Program-made: the position numbers and the translations under genes
The notes under the pieces: model-generated
What the model was told of the DNA's origin: nothing
Databases searched by the model: none
Seen by the model: the letters and a program-made list of their open reading frames with translations, nothing else
Shown here: positions 1 to 7,269 of the stretch, piece by piece
Position numbering within the stretch: the first letter of the stretch is position 1
Layout: the number at the start of each line of letters is the position of its first letter
Assembly (NCBI GenBank): GCA_031284195.1
Contig: JAITAI010000045.1
Span: forward strand, 1-8,888
DNA length: 8,888 nucleotides
Origin: Treponema sp.
GTDB taxonomy: Bacteria; Spirochaetota; Spirochaetia; Treponematales; Breznakiellaceae
Direction: 5' to 3'

Positions 1-1266
1 GCCGGCATGGCTCACGCCTTTATCGCCACCTGGGGAACGGGCGCGCCTGCGATTGGCATCCTGGGTGAATATGACGCCTTGCCAGGTTTGAGCCAGCAGG
101 CGGGCCTTCCAGAGAAAAAGCCCTTGATCGCGGGGGGTAATGGACACGGCTGCGGACACAGCGCCCTTGGTGCAGGCTCGGCAGCGGCAGCGGTGGGTAT
201 CAAAGATTATATGCAGGACCAGGGGCTTTCCGGCACGGTAAAGTATTACGGCTGTCCCGCCGAAGAGTCAGGTTCCGGCAAAGCCTACCTTGCCCGCTCC
301 GGCGTGTTTAACGGCCTTGACGCGGCCCTTACCTGGCATCCCATGATGGAAAACTCGGTGTGGACCATGAGCAGCCTGGCTAACTACCAGATATTCTTTA
401 GCTTCCAGGGAGTGAGTTCCCACGCTGCGGCAGCGCCCGAAAATGGACGGAGCGCCCTGGACGCAGCGGAACTGATGAGCGTCGGGGTAAATTACCTGCG
501 GGAACATATCATCCCGGAAGCCCGGATTCACTACGCCTATACCGATGTGGGCGGCGGCCTTCCCAATGTGGTACAGGCCTCGTCGGAACTGCTCTACTTT
601 ATCCGGGCTCCTAAGGCGGCTCAGGTACAGAGTATCTTCGAGCGGGTCTGCGACATTGCTAAGGGCGCGGCCCTGATGACCGGGACTACGATGTCCCTCC
701 GTTGGGATAGCGCTGCGGCAAACTATCTGGTGAACCACACCCTGGGTAAGGTCATGCACGCCAACATGAGCGCCCTGGGAAAAGTCCACTGGACTGAAAA
801 CGACCTCGCCTTTGCCCGTTCCTTCCAGGCCACCCTGGATGAAGCAAGCCGTAAGAATATCCCCGCCACGGTTGCCCGGTATTTCCCTCATGCGACCCAG
901 GCGGAAATTGAAGCTATGGCAGCCAAGCCCGTACTCGACGATATTGTTCCCTACCAGGAAACCGACCGGGTATTGCCCGGTTCCACCGATGTCGGGGATG
1001 TAAGCTGGCAGACACCCACTGCCCAAGTCTTTACCGCGTGTTATCCTCTGGGAACGGTGTCCCATTCTTGGCAGCTTACGGCCTGCGGGCAATCGGCCCT
1101 GGTCCACAAGGGCCTCGTCCAGGCGGCAAAGATAATCGCCCTTACCGCAGCGGACATTCTGGAAAATCCGCAGCTTGTTACCAACGCCAAAGCTGAGTAT
1201 CAGCAACGGCTGGCCGGTGAAAGCTACTGTTGTCCGATCCCGCCAGAGATTAAACCCAAAGAATAA
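1..1266 (+). CDS. AbgB-like M20 family amidohydrolase (p-aminobenzoyl-glutamate hydrolase subunit B-like), 5'-truncated by the window edge
   Basis: A metal-dependent amidase of the M20D type, most like AbgB, which with AbgA cleaves p-aminobenzoyl-glutamate, a folate breakdown product. The reading frame is open from base 1. The first ATG (base 7) sits inside the conserved core, so the true start lies to the left and about 60 residues are missing compared with the roughly 480 of E. coli AbgB. Counting from that ATG, GEYDALPGLSQ (20-30), HGCGH (47-51, Cys/His metal ligands), PAEE (84-87, catalytic or metal Glu) and TWHP (109-112) form the first half of the catalytic domain. A dimerisation/lid domain follows from about 125 to 235, then STDVGDVSW (326-334) and the HSW motif (353-355), both typical of AbgB. 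No signal peptide can be judged. The exact substrate is uncertain: related M20D enzymes hydrolyse other N-acyl or aminoacyl amides. It is convergent with the GntR gene, with 15 bases between them and no obvious terminator. Confidence 0.87.
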   Translation, partial: AGMAHAFIATWGTGAPAIGILGEYDALPGLSQQAGLPEKKPLIAGGNGHGCGHSALGAGSAAAAVGIKDYMQDQGLSGTVKYYGCPAEESGSGKAYLARSGVFNGLDAALTWHPMMENSVWTMSSLANYQIFFSFQGVSSHAAAAPENGRSALDAAELMSVGVNYLREHIIPEARIHYAYTDVGGGLPNVVQASSELLYFIRAPKAAQVQSIFERVCDIAKGAALMTGTTMSLRWDSAAANYLVNHTLGKVMHANMSALGKVHWTENDLAFARSFQATLDEASRKNIPATVARYFPHATQAEIEAMAAKPVLDDIVPYQETDRVLPGSTDVGDVSWQTPTAQVFTACYPLGTVSHSWQLTACGQSALVHKGLVQAAKIIALTAADILENPQLVTNAKAEYQQRLAGESYCCPIPPEIKPKE

Positions 1267-1281
1267 TACAACAACCGCTCT

Positions 1282-2259
1282 TTAACCTTGATTGGATTTA
1301 AAAATCCTGTGGATTTGTTCTTCCAAGAAGAGCAGCGAGCCCCGTTCCACCTGATAATGATAAAAGATGGGACGGTAGTTTTTCTCGCAGGACCGGATTA
1401 AGGCGGCATCTTCCTGGGAGGCAAAGAGTTCATAGTTTGAAGGCAGGAGCAGCCGGTCACACTGCTTTATCTGCTCATGGATAGTGTTCCGGTTACCGAA
1501 AAAAGCCAGCTTTACCGGGTTAGTGAGTTTTCCGTATACCTCACAGGCCCGGAGCATCAATTGGGAGTAACGTTCGCTAGCGGCGATGACTCCAAGCCGG
1601 GTCTCGGATGGAAGGGCGGCCAGTTCCAGGGCGGTGTTTGTAGCAATGGTCATTACCAGGCGGCAGGGCTGACTGCCGGGGATCATCTTTCCGATAAGAT
1701 CTTTGTAATGGGTTGAGGTGGTAACCACCAGGTCCACTGCTGGATCGAAGTGTGCAGGGGATTTCAGAATCTCATCCAATAAATAGGTGATGACCTCTGT
1801 GTGGGGAAGCTCGGCAATCTGGCCGCACATCACCGCAAGGGCCTCGGGGGTACAGTCTACTGCGGCTACCATGACATGCTGCACCTGTTCTTCCCGTTCC
1901 CGGAGCTTGAGATCGAGGAATATCCGTATATCATTTAAAGAGAACGAAAGTTTCTGTACCTTATCCAGCATTTCATCAATGACTTGCATGGCTTTTGCCT
2001 TGGTACTGCCCAATTCAACCTTAGCAGAGTAGACAAAGGTACCGCTCCCCCTGGTCTTTCGGATAAGCCCGCTCTGTTCCAGTATATCATAGGCGTGCTT
2101 GATGGTTCCCTGGGAAATACCGCTTTCATTAGCCAGCTCTCGTACCGTGGGAAGCTGATATCCCGGAGGTAATTTGCCCAATGCAATGTCCCTCGTGATC
2201 TGTTCCACCAACTGCTGATAGAGAGGCGCGGTTTTGCTGTTGTCAAGTTCTATAAGCAT
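1282..2259 (-). CDS. GntR family transcriptional regulator with an unclassified alpha/beta C-terminal domain
   Basis: A DNA-binding regulator of 325 residues. Residues 1-78 are a standard GntR winged helix-turn-helix: the start of helix 1 (APLYQQLVEQI), LPTVRELANESGISQGTIKHA as recognition region (36-56), and the wing ending GSGTFVYS (71-78). A charged, probably helical linker (about 85-125) leads to a C-terminal domain of about 200 residues with alternating strands and helices (for example VMVAAVDCTPE at 129-139, VDLVVTTSTHYKDL at 175-188, RLGVIAASERY at 221-231). It lacks the features of UTRA, FCD or aminotransferase-type sensor domains. Similar tails occur in GntR proteins of Firmicutes and others, as I recall, without a known ligand. 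The ATG at 2259 is preceded by an AGGA ribosome binding site (2264-2267) five bases away. An inverted repeat at 2281-2305 could be its own operator. The target genes are unknown; the convergent amidohydrolase is only a candidate. Confidence 0.88.
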   Translation of the reverse strand: MLIELDNSKTAPLYQQLVEQITRDIALGKLPPGYQLPTVRELANESGISQGTIKHAYDILEQSGLIRKTRGSGTFVYSAKVELGSTKAKAMQVIDEMLDKVQKLSFSLNDIRIFLDLKLREREEQVQHVMVAAVDCTPEALAVMCGQIAELPHTEVITYLLDEILKSPAHFDPAVDLVVTTSTHYKDLIGKMIPGSQPCRLVMTIATNTALELAALPSETRLGVIAASERYSQLMLRACEVYGKLTNPVKLAFFGNRNTIHEQIKQCDRLLLPSNYELFASQEDAALIRSCEKNYRPIFYHYQVERGSLLFLEEQIHRIFKSNQG

Positions 2260-2280
2260 TTTTTCCTGTTTATTGAATTG

Positions 2281-2305
2281 GTTCCAAAAATTGCCTTTCT
2301 GGAAC
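2281..2305. promoter_or_regulatory. inverted repeat upstream of the GntR gene, candidate operator
   Basis: GTTCCA (2281-2286) and TGGAAC (2300-2305) are perfect 6-base inverted arms separated by 13 bases, centred about 34 bases upstream of the regulator's ATG. The GT...AC outer pattern and two-half-site layout are typical of GntR operators, and the position would suit autorepression. No convincing -35/-10 pair was found around it. Six-base arms can also arise by chance. Confidence 0.3.
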
Positions 2306-2614
2306 GGCCTCTATATTCCTCATGGATAGAGCTTTTCCCAAAACCCCATAAAACAGGCACAACCAGATGATGGGGTATAGAAGAAACGAGAGGGACCTTA
2401 TAGGTGGGGAGTTGGGACTAACCAAAATCAGGAGGCTCTCGTCATGAAGACTATAGTAGAAATCATAGGAGAAGTGCAAGGGCTCCAGCATTTACCTTGA
2501 GCTAAAGGGTAGTCGGAAGGAAGATGATAAAGAAAGCTGTAAGGGAAAAAACGACGAACCTACCCATGGGAGAAAATCATAAAAATCAATAAAAGGGCAA
2601 TCATCTACAGGTAA
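2306..2614. other. intergenic stretch without a supported gene, left flank of a transposase remnant
   Basis: No convincing complete gene is seen here. Short inverted repeats are present: ACCCCAT (2343-2349) with ATGGGGT (2370-2376), and ACGAGAG (2386-2392) with CTCTCGT (2436-2442). They could be traces of the end of an insertion sequence, or chance. A minus-strand reading frame of 73 codons (2270-2491) looks non-coding. A 22-codon plus-strand frame starting at 2524 has a purine-rich stretch before its ATG but no recognisable product. This DNA probably entered with, or decayed alongside, the element that left the transposase remnant immediately to the right. Confidence 0.5.
2430..2500 (+). pseudogene. 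short reading frame with a strong ribosome binding site, possible original start of the transposase remnant
   Basis: AGGAGG (2430-2435) stands eight bases before an ATG at 2444 that opens only 18 codons (MKTIVEIIGEVQGLQHLP) before TGA at 2498. The frame is the same as that of the transposase homology starting at 2615. The beginning resembles the MKT/L-x-E-x-I starts of ISAs1-family transposases as I remember them. Against this, about 65 codons separate it from the DAILVIAV motif, more than the roughly 25-30 usual for the family, and five stops intervene in frame between 2510 and 2614. It is either a degraded 5' end, a fragment of another copy, or coincidence. Confidence 0.3.
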
Positions 2615-2896
2615 GAGCATCAAGGCAGGCCCCTGGCAGATGCCATTCTGGTTATCGCCGTAACCACCAGTATGATAGGGTAAAATAATTTTGACCCGAG
2701 AAAGGAGTGGAGGTGGAAACAGGGGGAATAGTTTCAGAAGTTTCTGGAACTGCCGAAGAGCATACCAGATAAGGATAAGTTTTGGCAGGTATTCGAAGAA
2801 CTGGAACCGAAGGCCGTTCTCGCTGGCTGAATAGAACCGGCGAGTCCTAGGGGCCGGGAAATCAATCTGGACGGGAAAACAGCGACTGATACGTAA
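2615..2896 (+). pseudogene. decayed ISAs1-family transposase, N-terminal third
   Basis: Translating the frame that begins at 2615 gives a row of ISAs1 (H-repeat-associated) transposase motifs. RPLADAILVIAV (2627-2662) matches the family's xxLxDILVIAICAV; KEW (2702-2710) matches KAKEEW; FLELPKSIPDKDKFWQVF (2741-2794) matches FLELPxGIPSHDTFxRVF; LEPKA (2801-2815) matches LDPEA; and REINLDGKT (2855-2881) matches the INIDGKT block with the first Asp of the DDE active site. Stops interrupt the frame at 2681 (TAA), 2729 (TAG) and 2828 (TGA), and it ends at TAA 2894. RWLN in another frame (2821-2832) hints at a compensated frameshift. About ten residues seem missing between the first two motifs. Intact family members are about 350-380 residues, so everything after DGKT is gone. 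It cannot encode an active transposase. It lies just beyond the lon terminator, in a non-essential insertion spot. Confidence 0.75.
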
Positions 2897-2928
2897 ATTT
2901 CATCACCTCATCTTCGATTATAAGTATC

Positions 2929-2960
2929 AAAAAAGTACCTAGGGGTCTAGACCCCTAAGC
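2929..2960 (-). terminator. intrinsic terminator of the tig-clpP-clpX-lon operon, overlapping the lon stop codon
   Basis: A perfect 18-base palindrome, TAGGGGTCTAGACCCCTA (2940-2957), folds on the minus-strand transcript into a seven-pair GC-rich stem with a CTAG loop. One more C-G pair and two G-U pairs extend the stem to ten pairs. Two bases later comes a run of six U (2934-2929). The lon TAG stop (2949-2947) lies in the loop. There is no T-run on the other side, so it works only for leftward transcription. Confidence 0.87.
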
Positions 2961-5421
2961 CTTCCATACGGGCTTCAGGCTTTGACTCTACCGGTGGAAA
3001 CCTAGGCATGGACCCACCAAAAAGCAGAGTAAAAGTTTCCTCTGCGGTTTCAACAAAATGCACCCCAAGAGCTGCCTTGATTTCCTCGTCCAACTCAGCC
3101 CAATCTTCCTGATTGTCCATTGGGAGCACCACTCTTTCTATGCCGTTCCGTATGGCTGCCAGCAATTTTTCCTTGAGCCCTCCGATAGGAAGAACCCGGC
3201 CGGTGAGGGTGAGTTCTCCGGTCATGGCAAGCCCTGGTTGAGGTGGGGTTTGGCAGAGGGTAGAGAACAGGGAAACCGCCAAGGTAATCCCCGCAGAAGG
3301 TCCGTCCTTGGGGATGGCCCCTTCAGGGACATGCACATGGAAATTGCTTTTTCCCAGATCCTCCCCAAAAGCATACCGGTCCTGGACACTTCTGAGGTAT
3401 GATAAGGCGATGCTGCCGCTTTCTTTCATCACCTCTCCGATGTTTCCGGTGATGAGGAGTTCTCCGGTTCCCTCAAAACGACTGGTCTCCACTGGCAGCA
3501 AGGCACCCCCGGTTTCAGTCCAGGCAAGACCATAAGAAACCCCGATTCGGGCCTCTTTGAACACCAGATCCGTTTTGTATTTCCGCCGGCCCAACAGTTT
3601 TTCCATCTCCTCCCGGTCCAGGATCTGCTCAAAGGAACTGAGGGGCTTGGCAGTATCGGTCCCGTACCCCTGTTCCAGGGCCTCCCGGGCAATACGCCGG
3701 ATACACTGGGCTAACTCTCGTTCAAGGCTCCGTACCCCTGATTCCCTGGTCCAGTACCGGATTATGTCTCGGATAGCCTCGTCTGTAAAGCTAATCAATG
3801 CGCTTCCAAGACCATTTTCGGCTAGTACCTTGGGTACTAAGAAATGTTGGGCAATGGCGAGCTTTTCATGTTCGCCGTAACCGGGAATTTCAATGATCTC
3901 CATACGATCTAATAAGGGATAGGCTAGGGTATGCAGGGAATTGGCAGTAGTAATGAAGAGCACCTGGGAAAGGTCATAACTCAGCTCCAGGTAATGATCC
4001 GTAAAAGCAGCGTTCTGTTCCGGATCCAACACTTCTAGCAAGGCTGCGGCCGGGTCCCCCCGGAAGTCGCTGGCTAATTTATCAATCTCGTCCAAAAGCA
4101 AGACCGGATTGACGGTACCGGCCTTACGCATAGATTGCAGGATCTTACCTGGCAGAGCCCCCACATAGGTCTTCCGATGCCCCCGGATTTCCGCTTCATC
4201 CCGTAGGCCCCCTAGAGATATCCGCACAAACCGCCTCCCCAGGGTCTGGGCCACGGATTTACCCAGGCTGGTTTTCCCGGTTCCCGGAGGTCCTACAAAA
4301 CAGAGGATGGGACCTTTACTGCTCTTATGCCCGGTTCCTTGGGTCTTTTCCTGTTCTAAGGCGATAAGGTGGTGCACCGCAATGAATTCCAGGATCCGTT
4401 CCTTGGGTTTACGCAGGGCCCAGTGGTTTGCATCCAGGATCTGTTCCGCTTCCCTCAAATCCCCTGCATCCAGGCTGGAATTACTCCAGGGAAGTTCAGC
4501 AATCCATTCCAGATAGCTCCGGAGTACCCCTGCTTCCGGTGAAACAGGCTGGAGTTTTCGTAAACGGACAAGCTCCTTCCGAGCCTTGAGGAGCACTTCG
4601 TGCCTAGGATGCTTACGCTCAATGGACCGTTCAAGCTCGACAAATTCGTCCTCTCCTTGGCCCTGTCCGAGTTCCTTGTGGATCTCCTTAAGCTGTTCAT
4701 TGAGTAGGTATTCCCGCTGGGTTTTTTCCATGCGGATTTTTACCTGAGCACTGATGTTTCGTTGAATACCGAAGATTTCATTTTCCCCTTCCAGGGTTTC
4801 AAGGAGGGTTTCCAGACGCTTCAAGGGATCCCCAATACTCAGGAGGGCTATTTTCCGTTCCGCTTTGACCGCTAAGGCATTACAGATAAGGTTGGCAAGC
4901 TGTTCAGGGTTTTCCACTCTTTCTACTGCGGCTAGGGTATCGGTACTTACCTTTTTGGAGAATTCTGCATACTGGACAAAGGATTTTTGCACTGTTCGCA
5001 TCAGCGCTATGGTTTCAGTACTCAGCGGATCCGCTAAAATCCCCATGATGGGTTCAACTTTGACTATAGCCAGATCGTTTTGTTTTACTGAAGAGGCGAT
5101 GGTAGCCCGGTATTCTCCCTGAAGCACCACCCGGAAGGTATTATCGGGAAGCCGTAAATGCTGCACAATACGCATCACACTTCCCGAAGGATAGGTTTCT
5201 CCTGCTTCCTGGACTTTAAGACAGGCTGCAAAAAGACGCATATCCCGCCGTAGGGCTTCACTCACCGCCACCGTACCCAATTTATAAGTGATAAATACCG
5301 GTATCATAGTATGGGGGAACAAAACCAACTCTCGGAGCGGAAGCAAGGGAAATTCTTCCCCCGGAACCTTGTCTTTGGATTTTTCTTTCAAGTTCCCTTT
5401 CAACACGGAAAGGAAATTCAT
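2947..5421 (-). CDS. lon: ATP-dependent protease Lon (LonA type)
   Basis: Cytosolic AAA+ serine protease that degrades misfolded and some regulatory proteins as a homohexamer; 824 residues against 784 in E. coli. In order: the N-terminal LON substrate domain opening with PLLPLRELVLFPHTMIPVFI (25-44), a helical region with coiled-coil character (about 220-290), the AAA+ module with Walker A GPPGTGKT (377-384) and Walker B LLLDEIDK (441-448), and the protease domain with catalytic Ser709 in KDGPSAG (705-711) and Lys752 in GGLKEK (747-752), the normal Ser-Lys spacing of 43. The tail after about 800 is slightly extended (PRFPPVESKPEARMEGLGV). Its ATG overlaps the clpX stop as ATGA, no Shine-Dalgarno precedes it, and an in-frame stop upstream (5448-5446) leaves no alternative start, so translation probably depends on ribosomes finishing clpX. 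It is the last gene before the operon terminator. All key residues are intact. Confidence 0.97.
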   Translation of the reverse strand: MNFLSVLKGNLKEKSKDKVPGEEFPLLPLRELVLFPHTMIPVFITYKLGTVAVSEALRRDMRLFAACLKVQEAGETYPSGSVMRIVQHLRLPDNTFRVVLQGEYRATIASSVKQNDLAIVKVEPIMGILADPLSTETIALMRTVQKSFVQYAEFSKKVSTDTLAAVERVENPEQLANLICNALAVKAERKIALLSIGDPLKRLETLLETLEGENEIFGIQRNISAQVKIRMEKTQREYLLNEQLKEIHKELGQGQGEDEFVELERSIERKHPRHEVLLKARKELVRLRKLQPVSPEAGVLRSYLEWIAELPWSNSSLDAGDLREAEQILDANHWALRKPKERILEFIAVHHLIALEQEKTQGTGHKSSKGPILCFVGPPGTGKTSLGKSVAQTLGRRFVRISLGGLRDEAEIRGHRKTYVGALPGKILQSMRKAGTVNPVLLLDEIDKLASDFRGDPAAALLEVLDPEQNAAFTDHYLELSYDLSQVLFITTANSLHTLAYPLLDRMEIIEIPGYGEHEKLAIAQHFLVPKVLAENGLGSALISFTDEAIRDIIRYWTRESGVRSLERELAQCIRRIAREALEQGYGTDTAKPLSSFEQILDREEMEKLLGRRKYKTDLVFKEARIGVSYGLAWTETGGALLPVETSRFEGTGELLITGNIGEVMKESGSIALSYLRSVQDRYAFGEDLGKSNFHVHVPEGAIPKDGPSAGITLAVSLFSTLCQTPPQPGLAMTGELTLTGRVLPIGGLKEKLLAAIRNGIERVVLPMDNQEDWAELDEEIKAALGVHFVETAEETFTLLFGGSMPRFPPVESKPEARMEGLGV

Positions 5422-6671
5422 GCGCTTTTTTGGAACGGATGGATTTCAGGAGGTTCGGATTTTTCCACCACCTCCTGGGTAATGATAACCCGCTTACTTC
5501 CCTCCATGGAAGGAATCTCAAACATAATATCGATCATGAGTTTCTCCACAATTGCCCGTAGCCCTCGAGCGCCGGTCTTTTGCTTAATTGCAGTATCTGC
5601 AATGGCGTTGATGGCCCCTTCGGTGAATTCCAACTTGACCTCATCAATGGCCATGGATGCCTGATACTGCTTGACAATGGCATTCCGGGGTTCGGTGATG
5701 ATACGCTTAAGATCCTCCCGTTTCAGTTCTTCCAGACTCACGGTAATGGGGAGCCTCCCGATAAATTCAGGAATCATCCCAAAATGGATCAGATCATCAG
5801 GGTGCAAGGCATCGTACAGTTCTTTGAGGTTTTTACTGTTTTTTTCTCTCACCTCTGCGCCAAAGCCCAGTGGATGCTGCACCACCCGGCGTTCGATGAA
5901 TTTTTCCAAACCTACAAAAGCTCCGCCGCAGATGAAGAGTATATCCGTAGTATCAATACGGATCATTTCCTGATTCGGATGTTTACGCCCTCCCTGGGGA
6001 GGTACCGATGCAACGGTCCCTTCGATGATCTTGAGCAGGGCCTGCTGAACCCCTTCCCCGGATACGTCTCGAGTAATGGAAATATTCTCTCCTTTCCGGG
6101 CGATTTTGTCGATTTCGTCAATATAAACAATACCCCGCTCCGCAGCCGCGATGTTTCCCCCGGCATTCTGAATCAGTTTGAGAAGGATGTTTTCCACATC
6201 CTCCCCCACATACCCCGCCTCGGTAAGGGTGGTGGCATCCACAATGGCAAAAGGAACCTTCAACTTTTTTGCTAAAGTTTTGGCCAGGAGGGTTTTTCCC
6301 GTACCCGTAGGCCCAATGAGCAGGACATTGGACTTTTCGATCTCTACCTCATCCTGTCCTTTGGTAGGATTGGCTATCCGCTTATAGTGGTTATACACCG
6401 CTACCGAGAGGGCCCGTTTCGCCACATCCTGTCCGATGATAAAGAGGTCCAGGTAGCTCTTAATCTCCCGGGGGGTCGGAATATCACCGGTAAACTGAGT
6501 GGAAAGTTCATGATCCTCGTCAGAGAGGATCTTACGGCAGACCTCTACACATTCATCGCAGATAAAAACATCATTAGGCCCGGCGATGAGTCGCCTTGCC
6601 ATATCCGCGCTTTTTCCACAAAAGGAACAGGAGCGCTCAAATCCGCCAGAACCATTACGAATTCTTGCCAT
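5418..6671 (-). CDS. clpX: ClpX, ATPase and substrate-recognition subunit of the ClpXP protease
   Basis: Hexameric AAA+ unfoldase that recognises tagged or folded substrates and threads them into ClpP; 417 residues, close to E. coli's 424. The N-terminal zinc-binding domain has Cys15-x2-Cys18 and Cys38-x2-Cys41. The ATPase core shows Walker A GPTGTGKT (120-127), pore loop GYVG (153-156), Walker B IVYIDEID (181-188), the RKH loop (229-231), EFIGRLP with the arginine finger (302-308), and sensor-2 GARGLR (367-372). The ClpP-docking loop reads LGF (268-270) in place of the common IGF. The ATG at 6671 is fixed by an in-frame TGA two codons upstream (6683-6681, after AAA and GGG) and by a GAGGG ribosome binding site. 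The gene start overlaps the end of clpP by 17 bases, and its stop overlaps the lon start. Confidence 0.97.
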   Translation of the reverse strand: MARIRNGSGGFERSCSFCGKSADMARRLIAGPNDVFICDECVEVCRKILSDEDHELSTQFTGDIPTPREIKSYLDLFIIGQDVAKRALSVAVYNHYKRIANPTKGQDEVEIEKSNVLLIGPTGTGKTLLAKTLAKKLKVPFAIVDATTLTEAGYVGEDVENILLKLIQNAGGNIAAAERGIVYIDEIDKIARKGENISITRDVSGEGVQQALLKIIEGTVASVPPQGGRKHPNQEMIRIDTTDILFICGGAFVGLEKFIERRVVQHPLGFGAEVREKNSKNLKELYDALHPDDLIHFGMIPEFIGRLPITVSLEELKREDLKRIITEPRNAIVKQYQASMAIDEVKLEFTEGAINAIADTAIKQKTGARGLRAIVEKLMIDIMFEIPSMEGSKRVIITQEVVEKSEPPEIHPFQKSA

Positions 6672-7269
6672 GTTTTTCCCTCATTAAGACCGAATCAGCC
6701 ACTCCATAAGCAACCGCATCGGTAGCAGACATATAAAAATCCCTTTCCATATCCAAAGCGATCTGTTGGATATCTTTACCGGTATGCTTTGCAAAATAAT
6801 CTACCAGTATCTTTTTTAAGCGCAGGATTTCTTTTGCTTGAATCCCGATGTCCCGGGCTTGCCCCTGAGCACCGCCCCACGGCTGATGTATGAGTACTCG
6901 AGAAGAAGGCAGCACATAACGTTTACCTCGTACCCCTGCGGTAAGAATAAGCGCCCCCATACTAGCTGCCTGGCCCACGCAAATGGTCTGCACATCGGAC
7001 TTTACATACTGGATAGTATCGTAGATCGCCAGCCCTGCAGTAACCGAACCGCCAGGGGTATTGATGTAGAGGTTTATATCTTTATCCGTATCCTGTCCAT
7101 CCAAAAAAAGCAGTTCCGCCACCACCAAGTCCGCTGTGACATCGTTGATTTCTCCATCCAAAAAAATGATCCGGTCTTTTAATAAACGAGAATAGATATC
7201 GTAGGATCGCTCCCCCATGCCGGTTTGCTCAACTACTATGGGCACCAGGCTGTTCATTTTTTCGTTCAT
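6655..7269 (-). CDS. clpP: ClpP, proteolytic subunit of the Clp protease
   Basis: Serine protease that forms the two-ring, 14-subunit degradation chamber fed by ClpX; 204 residues, near the 207 of E. coli. The catalytic triad is Ser103 in GQAASMGA (99-106), His128 in IHQP (127-130) and Asp177 in MERD (174-177), with spacing identical to E. coli ClpP. The oligomer/substrate segment INTPGGSVTAGLAIYD (69-84) is normal. The N-terminal region before LVPIVVEQT is very short, so little or no propeptide is removed. The ATG at 7269 overlaps the tig stop as ATGA, and an in-frame TAA (7278-7276) rules out anything further upstream. GAGGG abuts this ATG with no spacer, which is poor. A second ATG four codons later (7257-7255) has the same GAGGG 12 bases away. 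Either may be used, with coupling to tig likely. Confidence 0.97.
   Translation of the reverse strand: MNEKMNSLVPIVVEQTGMGERSYDIYSRLLKDRIIFLDGEINDVTADLVVAELLFLDGQDTDKDINLYINTPGGSVTAGLAIYDTIQYVKSDVQTICVGQAASMGALILTAGVRGKRYVLPSSRVLIHQPWGGAQGQARDIGIQAKEILRLKKILVDYFAKHTGKDIQQIALDMERDFYMSATDAVAYGVADSVLMREKHGKNS
6678..6682 (-). promoter_or_regulatory. ribosome binding site of clpX inside clpP
   Basis: GAGGG reads on the minus strand six bases before the clpX ATG and lies inside the clpP coding sequence. It gives clpX independent initiation in spite of the 17-base overlap, unlike lon, which lacks such a site. Confidence 0.7.

Noticed and set aside
268..1206. Long minus-strand open frame of 312 codons opposite the amidohydrolase gene
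   Set aside because: It lies wholly antisense to a gene with clear AbgB motifs, its translation shows no known domain, and it is best explained by GC-biased third positions of the real gene.
1303..1316. Palindrome GGATTT-AA-AAATCC near the convergent gene ends, considered as a terminator
   Set aside because: It is a weak AT-rich stem with a two-base gap, inside the GntR coding sequence and without a U-run on either strand.
2343..2442. Seven-base inverted pairs (ACCCCAT/ATGGGGT and ACGAGAG/CTCTCGT) considered as insertion-sequence ends or a riboswitch
   Set aside because: The arms are short, the loops are 20 and 43 bases, and there is no matching partner at the other end of the remnant or any known riboswitch core.
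2270..2491. Minus-strand frame of 73 codons upstream of the GntR gene with a hydrophobic middle
   Set aside because: There is no good ribosome binding site, no family resemblance, and it overlaps the candidate operator and the left flank of the decayed element.
2524..2592. 22-codon plus-strand frame with a purine-rich stretch before its ATG
   Set aside because: It is too short and unrecognisable, and it lies in a region of decaying insertion-sequence DNA where such frames occur by chance.
5580..6275. Plus-strand frame of 231 codons inside clpX
   Set aside because: It is an antisense shadow of the highly conserved ClpX ATPase domain.
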